This document shows positions 58,171 through 64,000 of a stretch of 64,000 nt of DNA, in pieces. A program made the position numbers and the translations under genes. Origin of the DNA: Lentilactobacillus raoultii (GTDB lineage: Bacteria > Bacillota > Bacilli > Lactobacillales > Lactobacillaceae); NCBI RefSeq assembly GCF_900411375.1, contig NZ_LS422984.1, positions 212,510 to 276,509 on the forward strand, in the 5' to 3' direction. A model generated the notes under the pieces. The model ran no database searches and had not been told where the DNA came from. It worked only from the letters and a program-made list of their open reading frames with translations. Each line of letters opens with the position of its first letter. Position 1 is the first letter of the stretch.

Positions 58171-58197
58171 TTATTAATTGAATGAGGATTGTGATTC

Positions 58198-58683
58198 ATG
58201 GATTTAGAAATTTACGATAAAACTGCACAGGGTGTCGCTGAAAAGGATAAAAAATTAATTCGTGACATTTTAAATTTTGCCGGTTCATACATTCATTTGG
58301 CTGACAACACGGAAATGTCGGTTACCTTGGTGAATAACGATGAAATTCATCGAATTAATCGTCAATATCGGGGTGTTGATCGGGCAACTGACGTCATTAG
58401 TTTTGCAATCGAAGATCAAAGTGATGACGATGAGTTCCCGATTGTTATGGATGAACAACTACAAGAATCGATTCCGGAAAATATTGGTGACATTTTTGTG
58501 TCAGTCGATAAGGTTGCTGAACAAGCGGATTATTTAGGCCATTCATTTCAACGTGAACTAGGATTTTTGGTGGTTCATGGTTTTCTTCATTTAAACGGTT
58601 ATGATCACATGAAAAAAGCGGATGCAGACATCATGTTTCCGTTGCAAAAGGAAATTTTAAATGCCTATGGCCTTAAAAGATAA
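58198..58683 (+). CDS. ybeY: rRNA maturation endoribonuclease YbeY
   Basis: A 161-residue zinc-dependent RNase with the H3XH5XH motif HGFLHLNGYDH at residues 127-137 (H127, H131, H137). The YRGVDRATDVISFA block near residue 57 is the family signature. It acts in 16S rRNA 3' maturation and ribosome quality control. The gene overlaps the diacylglycerol-kinase gene by 23 bases, so translation is coupled. Confidence 0.97.
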   Translation: MDLEIYDKTAQGVAEKDKKLIRDILNFAGSYIHLADNTEMSVTLVNNDEIHRINRQYRGVDRATDVISFAIEDQSDDDEFPIVMDEQLQESIPENIGDIFVSVDKVAEQADYLGHSFQRELGFLVVHGFLHLNGYDHMKKADADIMFPLQKEILNAYGLKR

Positions 58684-59062
58684 GCGACAGATAGATAAAA
58701 ACAAACACTTTTTTCAATCCGTTGGGCATGCGCTTGAGGGAATTAAAAAGCTTGTCGTGGAAGAACGCAATTTTCGTTTTGATTTAATTATCACGGCAGT
58801 TGTTCTTTGCTTTGGCCTTTTCCTAAGAATTGCCATTTACGATTGGCTTTGGTTGTTTGCCGCCTTTTTTTCTGTGATTGGTTCGGAAGTATTGAATTCA
58901 ATCGTCGAAAATGTTGTTGATCTAATTGTCGGACATCATTTTGATTTAATGGCTAAGCGTGCAAAAGATATTGCTGCTGGTGGTGTTTTATTGTCAGCTC
59001 TTTTTGCTGTCATCATTGGTGCTCTGATTTTTATTCCAAGAATCTTTGCATTACTAAAATAA
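58661..59062 (+). CDS. dgkA: Diacylglycerol kinase family protein (undecaprenol kinase type)
   Basis: A 133-residue small membrane kinase with three hydrophobic segments after an amphipathic N-terminus. The catalytic block is SEVLNSIVENVVDL (residues 75-88: E76, N79, E83), and AKDIAAGGVLLSAL follows. In Gram-positive bacteria this family phosphorylates undecaprenol to recycle the lipid carrier, rather than diacylglycerol. It lies inside the ybeY-era string, its standard place. Another ATG at 58667 could be the start. Confidence 0.94.
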   Translation: MPMALKDKRQIDKNKHFFQSVGHALEGIKKLVVEERNFRFDLIITAVVLCFGLFLRIAIYDWLWLFAAFFSVIGSEVLNSIVENVVDLIVGHHFDLMAKRAKDIAAGGVLLSALFAVIIGALIFIPRIFALLK

Positions 59063-59074
59063 GTGAGGTATAAA

Positions 59075-59977
59075 ATGGATAATCCAAATTATCGATCAGG
59101 ATTTGTTGCGATTGTTGGTCGGCCTAACGTTGGCAAATCAACATTTTTGAACCGGGTGGTCGGTCAAAAAATTGCCATTATGAGCGATAAAGCTCAGACA
59201 ACCAGAAATAAGATTCAGGGTGTCTATACGACTGATGACGCTCAGATTGTGTTCATTGATACGCCTGGAATTCATAAGCCGCAGACTAAATTAGGCGATT
59301 TCATGATGGATGCGGCACTTTCAGCATTAAAAGAAGTCGATGCGGTTTTATTTATGGTTAACGCAACCGAACGGCGTGGCGCTGGAGATAATTTTATTAT
59401 TGACCGGCTAAAAGAAATTAGTAAGCCAATCTATTTGTTGATTAATAAGATTGATCAAATTTCGCCGGATGATGTGATGGCAATTATTGATCAGTATCGA
59501 AATGCGTTACCATTTAAGGAAGTTTTTCCGATCTCGGCTTTACAGGGCAACAACGTTAGCGAATTGTTAACATCATTAGTGAGTGCATTGCCAAACGGCC
59601 CCCAGTATTATCCAAAAGATCAGGTGACGGATCACCCAGAGCGATTTGTCATTTCAGAATTGATTCGAGAAAAGGTTTTGCAACTGACCCGTCAGGAAAT
59701 CCCACACTCAACCGCCGTTTACATTGAGAGTATCAAGAACCAGTCAGATCTTCTTCATATCCAGGCCACTATCATCGTTGAGCGGGATGGCCAAAAAGGG
59801 ATTGTGATTGGTAAGGGCGGTGCTATGTTAAAGAAAATCGGGACATTAGCTCGCAAAGATATTGAGAACATGATGGGCAATAAAGTTTATTTGGAATTAT
59901 GGGTGAAGGTTCAGCCTCACTGGCGTGACAAGGCGGCCCTGCTTAATTCTTACGGTTATCGAAAGGGCAATGATTAG
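59075..59977 (+). CDS. era: GTPase Era
   Basis: A 300-residue ribosome-assembly GTPase. The start ATG 59075 is spaced from GTGAGGT (59063-59069), which also reads as an upstream GTG. G1 is GRPNVGKST (residues 15-23), G3 DTPGIH, G4 NKID; the KH domain at the end has [20 protein letters not shown] for binding the 3' end of 16S rRNA. It works with YbeY, encoded just upstream. Confidence 0.97.
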   Translation: MDNPNYRSGFVAIVGRPNVGKSTFLNRVVGQKIAIMSDKAQTTRNKIQGVYTTDDAQIVFIDTPGIHKPQTKLGDFMMDAALSALKEVDAVLFMVNATERRGAGDNFIIDRLKEISKPIYLLINKIDQISPDDVMAIIDQYRNALPFKEVFPISALQGNNVSELLTSLVSALPNGPQYYPKDQVTDHPERFVISELIREKVLQLTRQEIPHSTAVYIESIKNQSDLLHIQATIIVERDGQKGIVIGKGGAMLKKIGTLARKDIENMMGNKVYLELWVKVQPHWRDKAALLNSYGYRKGND

Positions 59978-60042
59978 TTAACTGATGATTAATTGCGTGA
60001 GTGATCGATTTCTGATTAAGCGATTAAAAAGGAGTGAGTGCT

Positions 60043-60804
60043 TTGGCCAAAGCAAAGCCGGCTGAATTTCACGGGATTCTTTTATATACAAAAGCCTACC
60101 GTGAACGTGATTTGCTGATAAAGTTTCTCACTAGGGAATTTGGCAAAAAAATGTTTTTGGTACATGGTGCTAAACGACCAAAATTTCGAATGCGGGCGGC
60201 TATTTTGCCGTTTACGTATGGCACATATTTTGGTGATCTAAAGGCTGACGGATTAAGTTATCTTAATAATTATAAGGGAATTGATCATTTCCAGGGAATC
60301 ACAGCTGATATTACGAAAAACGCTTATGCAACTTACGTAATGGCATTACTCGATTTGGCTTTTGAAGACGGCATCCGTATTCCCAAATGGTATGATCAGT
60401 TACTGACAGGCCTTAAGTTAATTGATGAAGGGTTTGACGAAGCGATTATCACCAATATTTTTGAAATCCAATTATTGGCGGCCTTTGGAGTTGAACCCAA
60501 CTGGGTGGACTGTTCAATTTGCCATCGTCGTGACTTACCATTTGACTATTCAGAAGCTTATGGCGGTTTGATATGTCAAAATCACTTTGATCGAGACCCA
60601 TACCGATTGCATCTTGACCAAAAAACGATTTACTTTTTAAGATTATTTTCAGTTGTGGATTTAACCAAGCTGACACACATCAAGGTAAGTCAGGCGACCA
60701 AAAAATCGCTTCGGCGAGTTATTGATCAACTTTATACGCGTTCGGTAGGTGTGATTCCAAAGAGCAAACGATTTATTGACCAGTTAGATAAATTCAAGCT
60801 TTAG
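60043..60804 (+). CDS. recO: DNA repair protein RecO
   Basis: A 253-residue recombination mediator that with RecR loads RecA onto SSB-coated DNA. The start is TTG 60043, at normal distance from AAGGAGTGAG; a GTG at 60034 overlaps that site. The N-terminal OB fold (GILLYTKAYRERDLLIKFLT) precedes a helical domain with a zinc finger made of CSIC and CQNH around residues 157-181. It is 65 bases after era, the common order, and is followed by the glyQ T-box. Confidence 0.95.
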   Translation: MAKAKPAEFHGILLYTKAYRERDLLIKFLTREFGKKMFLVHGAKRPKFRMRAAILPFTYGTYFGDLKADGLSYLNNYKGIDHFQGITADITKNAYATYVMALLDLAFEDGIRIPKWYDQLLTGLKLIDEGFDEAIITNIFEIQLLAAFGVEPNWVDCSICHRRDLPFDYSEAYGGLICQNHFDRDPYRLHLDQKTIYFLRLFSVVDLTKLTHIKVSQATKKSLRRVIDQLYTRSVGVIPKSKRFIDQLDKFKL

Positions 60805-60816
60805 CCAGATCGGTCG

Positions 60817-60845
60817 TTGACATTCAAGACTATCTCAACTAAGAT
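60817..60845 (+). promoter_or_regulatory. Promoter of glyQS
   Basis: TTGACA (60817-60822) and TAAGAT (60840-60845) are 17 bases apart. Transcription would start just before the T-box leader. Confidence 0.75.
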
Positions 60846-60867
60846 TATTTTGAGTTGAATATTTTCG

Positions 60868-61071
60868 GTAATGAGAAAAGAAATGCATCATGGGTTGTTT
60901 TCAACGAAATCGGGATAGTGAAAGCCGATTAAGAACCAATGATGATAATGGCACTTTTTGAACCGAGTAAATGAAGTGCTGGCATCAGGCCAGAAATAGG
61001 GTGGAACCGCGAAAACCATCGTCCCTATGTTTAAGTGGCGAATTGGACGTCACTAAACGTAGGGACTTTTT
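60868..61071 (+). ncRNA. T-box leader of glyQS, glycine specifier
   Basis: The T-box element AGGGTGGAACCGCG is at 60998-61011, a close match to consensus. The terminator stem GTCCCTATGTTTA...G pairs with C...TAAACGTAGGGAC (61021-61066), followed by five T. Stem I pairs CATCATGGGTT with AACCAATGATG, and the specifier GGC (60950-60952) is followed by ACTTTTTG. Uncharged tRNA-Gly should promote read-through. Confidence 0.93.
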
Positions 61072-61097
61072 GTGTGAAAAAATGAGGAGGAATTCAA

Positions 61098-62024
61098 ATG
61101 GCTGAAAAATTATCAGTTCAAGAGATCATATTAAGATTGCAGCAATACTGGTCTGCTCAGGGATGCATGCTGATGCAGGCTTACGACACTGAGAAGGGTG
61201 CCGGTACAATGAGTCCGTACACTTTTTTACGAGCAATCGGACCGGAACCATGGAATGCCGCTTACGTTGAGCCCTCAAGACGGCCAGCAGATGGTCGGTA
61301 CGGTGAGAACCCCAACCGACTTTATCAACACCATCAGTTTCAAGTTATCATGAAACCATCACCGGAAAATATCCAAGATTTGTACTTAAACAGTTTAAAG
61401 GAATTAGGCATCAATCCTTTGGAACATGATATTCGTTTCGTCGAAGACAACTGGGAAAATCCATCTATGGGTTGTGCCGGTGTCGGTTGGGAAGTCTGGT
61501 TGGACGGAATGGAAATTACCCAATTTACTTATTTTCAGATTGTTGGCGGTCTTGAAATGGACCCAGTAGCTTCTGAAATTACCTATGGTTTGGAACGGTT
61601 GTCCTCTTACATTCAAAACGTCAACTCAGTTTTTGATTTGGAATGGTCAGATGGCGTTCTCTATGGTGATATTTTCAAAGAACCTGAATATGAACATTCA
61701 AAATACAGCTTTGAGGAAAGCGATCAGGAAATGTTGCTGAACCTCTTCAATGATTATGAGCATGAGGCAAAACGTCTATTGAAGCAAAATCTAGTCCATC
61801 CTGCTTACGATTACATTTTGAAGTGTAGTCACACATTTAACTTACTGGATGCCCGTGGTGCTGTTTCAGTAACTGAACGAGCCGGCTATTTATCAAGAAT
61901 CCGAAATCTGGCTCGTGGGGTTGCAAAGGAATTTGTGGCAGCTAGACGAAAACTGGGCTTTCCACTGATTAAGGACGAAAAGAAACGTCAAGCTTTATTG
62001 AAAGACGCAGAGGAGGAAAAATAA
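61098..62024 (+). CDS. glyQ: Glycyl-tRNA synthetase alpha chain
   Basis: A 308-residue catalytic subunit of the tetrameric (alpha2-beta2) bacterial GlyRS. Class II motifs are seen in [20 protein letters not shown] (residues 55-74), [12 protein letters not shown] and [20 protein letters not shown], with [13 protein letters not shown] near 170. GAGGAGG precedes the ATG. The stop overlaps the glyS ATG (TAATG). Expression depends on the glycine T-box. Confidence 0.98.
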   Translation: MAEKLSVQEIILRLQQYWSAQGCMLMQAYDTEKGAGTMSPYTFLRAIGPEPWNAAYVEPSRRPADGRYGENPNRLYQHHQFQVIMKPSPENIQDLYLNSLKELGINPLEHDIRFVEDNWENPSMGCAGVGWEVWLDGMEITQFTYFQIVGGLEMDPVASEITYGLERLSSYIQNVNSVFDLEWSDGVLYGDIFKEPEYEHSKYSFEESDQEMLLNLFNDYEHEAKRLLKQNLVHPAYDYILKCSHTFNLLDARGAVSVTERAGYLSRIRNLARGVAKEFVAARRKLGFPLIKDEKKRQALLKDAEEEK

Positions 62025-64000
62025 TGTCGAATCATTTCTTATTGGAGATTGGGCTCGAAGAAATTCCTGCTCACGTTGTGACACCAAGTATTAACCAGTT
62101 GAAGAAGCGGGCTGGCGACTATTTAAAGAGCCAACGAATTACATTTGATCAAATTAAAACTTTTAGTACGCCAAGACGGCTAGCTTTACTAATTACCGGA
62201 TTAGCCGATAAACAACCTGATATTGACAAGTCCGTTAAAGGTCCCGCCAAAAAGATCGCGATGGATGCTGATGGTAATTGGACGAAAGCTGCAATTGGTT
62301 TTTCTCGTGGCCAGGGTGCCACAACTGATGACATTACGTTTAAAGCGGTCAAAGGGACTGACTATGTTTTTGTTGAGAAGCATATTGCCGGTCAACCACT
62401 GGCTGAAATCTTAACAGGCATGAAGGATGTTGTCACATCAATGACTTTCCCGACAATGATGAAATGGGCCGACTATTCCTTTGAGTATGTTCGACCGATT
62501 AAATGGTTAGTGGCGCTTTTGAATGATGAGGTGATTCCTTTCAGCATCTTGGACGTGACCACTGATCGGGTGACCTCCGGCCATCGATTCTTGGGTCAGG
62601 ACATTGAGTTGGCAAATGCTGATGAGTATGAAGAAAAATTAACCCAGCAGTTTGTCATTGCCGACGCCGAAAAACGAAAACAGTTAATTTTAAAACAGAT
62701 CCAACAACTGGCCGATGAGCATGACTGGGTTGTTAAGCCAGATCCCGATTTATTGGAAGAAGTCAATAATCTGGTTGAATGGCCGACTGCTTTTGCCGGT
62801 AACTTTGATGAAAAATATTTAAAAATTCCTGATGAAGTTTTAATTACGTCAATGAAAGATCACCAGCGTTTCTTCTACGTAACGGATAATCAGGGAACCC
62901 TATTACCGCATTTCGTTTCAGTCCGTAATGGAAATGATCATGATTTGGCAAATGTGATTGCTGGAAATGAAAAAGTGTTAACAGCGCGTCTCGAAGATGC
63001 CATGTTTTTCTACGAAGAAGATCAAAAGAAAACAATTGCTGATGATGTCAATCGGCTTAAAAAGGTCAGCTTTCATGATAAGATTTCGACGATGTATGAT
63101 AAAATGCAACGGGTTCAGGTTATTTCAAATTACCTCGGTAAACAACTTGATTTCTCTTCAAAAGAACTAGCCGAAGAACAGCGGGCGGCTGAGATTTATA
63201 AGTTTGATCTGGTAACGGGGATGGTTGGTGAATTTGCCGAATTACAAGGTGTGATGGGTGAAAAATATGCCTTATTAAACGGTGAAGATCCAGTCGTTGC
63301 TCGAGCGATTTCTGAACACTATATGCCAATTTCGGCTAATGGTGATTTACCGGCTTCAAGGGTCGGGGCGTTATTAGCCATCTCGGATAAGTTGGATAGC
63401 ATTCTTACCTTTTTCGCAGCTGGGATGGTACCTAGCGGTTCAAATGATCCATACGCATTACGCCGACAAGCCACTGGAATCGTTAGAATTGTCGCAGATC
63501 AAAATTGGAATTTTGATTTGGTGAAGACACTACAATCGATTATCAACTTACAAACTGAAAAACAGGTGGCACCAGACTTGGATCAAGCTAGTCAAATTGG
63601 CGCGGTTAGCGACTTCATCAAGGATCGAATTAAACAGTACCTTGACGATTTGGGCATTCGCTACGACATTTCTGATGCGGTTACATCAGGGTCGCAAACC
63701 GATATTCTATTTAATATTTCAAGTGGTCAGGTTTTACAGGCGCACAAAGATGATGCTGATTTTAAAGAGATCATTGAATCCCTTACTCGAGTTTTACGGA
63801 TTTCCCAGAAGGGGCAATTTGCTGATACTGACCTAAAAGTTGACAAGACGCTTTTTGAAAATGATACCGAAAAGACACTCAATCAGCGGGTTGATGCCAT
63901 TCGTGACGGGTATAATAAAGTATCTGCCGCTGAAGATTTTAAGCGTCTCTCGGGATTAAAAGATGCCATCAATGCTTATTTTGACGCAACGATGGTGATG
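62024..64000 (+). CDS. glyS: Glycyl-tRNA synthetase beta chain (3' end outside window)
   Basis: The frame opens at ATG 62024, overlapping the glyQ stop, and stays open to base 64000: 659 codons with no stop. The usual length is near 690, so about 30 codons are missing. [14 protein letters not shown] at the N-terminus and [11 protein letters not shown] near residue 46 are signatures, as are [20 protein letters not shown] near residue 141 and [12 protein letters not shown] near 277; the HD-like and anticodon-binding parts follow. AGGAGG lies at 62011-62016. This subunit provides tRNA recognition. Confidence 0.97.
   Translation, partial: MSNHFLLEIGLEEIPAHVVTPSINQLKKRAGDYLKSQRITFDQIKTFSTPRRLALLITGLADKQPDIDKSVKGPAKKIAMDADGNWTKAAIGFSRGQGATTDDITFKAVKGTDYVFVEKHIAGQPLAEILTGMKDVVTSMTFPTMMKWADYSFEYVRPIKWLVALLNDEVIPFSILDVTTDRVTSGHRFLGQDIELANADEYEEKLTQQFVIADAEKRKQLILKQIQQLADEHDWVVKPDPDLLEEVNNLVEWPTAFAGNFDEKYLKIPDEVLITSMKDHQRFFYVTDNQGTLLPHFVSVRNGNDHDLANVIAGNEKVLTARLEDAMFFYEEDQKKTIADDVNRLKKVSFHDKISTMYDKMQRVQVISNYLGKQLDFSSKELAEEQRAAEIYKFDLVTGMVGEFAELQGVMGEKYALLNGEDPVVARAISEHYMPISANGDLPASRVGALLAISDKLDSILTFFAAGMVPSGSNDPYALRRQATGIVRIVADQNWNFDLVKTLQSIINLQTEKQVAPDLDQASQIGAVSDFIKDRIKQYLDDLGIRYDISDAVTSGSQTDILFNISSGQVLQAHKDDADFKEIIESLTRVLRISQKGQFADTDLKVDKTLFENDTEKTLNQRVDAIRDGYNKVSAAEDFKRLSGLKDAINAYFDATMVM

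Overview
The window is a low-GC Gram-positive chromosome segment of core housekeeping genes. Gene content and order point to a member of the Lactobacillaceae: D-lactate dehydrogenase, a mevalonate-pathway HMG-CoA synthase, PolC, the rimP-nusA-ylxR-ylxQ-infB-rbfA operon, hrcA-grpE-dnaK-dnaJ, T-box controlled hisS-aspS and glyQS, and frequent TTG/GTG starts. A heterofermentative lactobacillus (Lentilactobacillus-like) is my guess, but the genus cannot be fixed from reading alone. I saw no rRNA, tRNA, insertion sequence, prophage, CRISPR array or conjugative gene. The only clearly partial genes are those cut by the window edges: a 5'-nucleotidase-like end at the left and glyS at the right.

Layout: 1-2.3 kb is a nucleotidase/yutD/HAD/membrane protein operon. 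2.3-5.6 kb holds a PspC protein, an orphan small protein, mvaS, and lexA divergent from a DUF896 gene and yneF, with a LexA box between. 5.6-9.3 kb holds plsC, a tRNA/rRNA-type methyltransferase, a GIY-YIG protein, ldhD and a HAD hydrolase. 9.4-22.5 kb is the translation and envelope string rpsB-tsf, pyrH-frr-orphan-uppS-cdsA-rseP-proS-polC. 22.5-30 kb is the nusA/infB operon followed by truB-ribF. 30-37 kb is the HrcA/CIRCE-controlled heat-shock operon plus lepA. 37.2-39.0 kb is a short patch of three unrecognised genes. 39-44.5 kb is prmA-rsmE-rel-dtd and a HAD gene. 44.5-49.7 kb holds a fructosamine-kinase-like gene, an amidase and hisS-aspS. 49.9-55.1 kb is a YitT protein, a teichoic-acid patch (two CDP-glycerol glycerophosphotransferases around a TagG-type permease) and nfo. 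55.3-64 kb holds a PEP-synthase/PPDK regulator, rpsU-yqeY, phoH-ybeY-dgkA-era-recO and glyQS.

The most interesting material is regulatory. The hisS-aspS T-box has the overlapping specifier GACAC, readable as GAC (Asp) and CAC (His). A near-perfect 14-bp inverted repeat overlaps the extended -10 and ribosome-binding site of ldhD. A promoter-proximal intrinsic terminator lies in the rimP-nusA leader. A candidate structured leader precedes rpsB. Two CIRCE-spaced repeats flank the hrcA promoter. One orphan gene appears to lack any canonical start at the proper distance from its Shine-Dalgarno and may start at ATT. I did not find a convincing new multi-gene system; the genes are otherwise ordinary.
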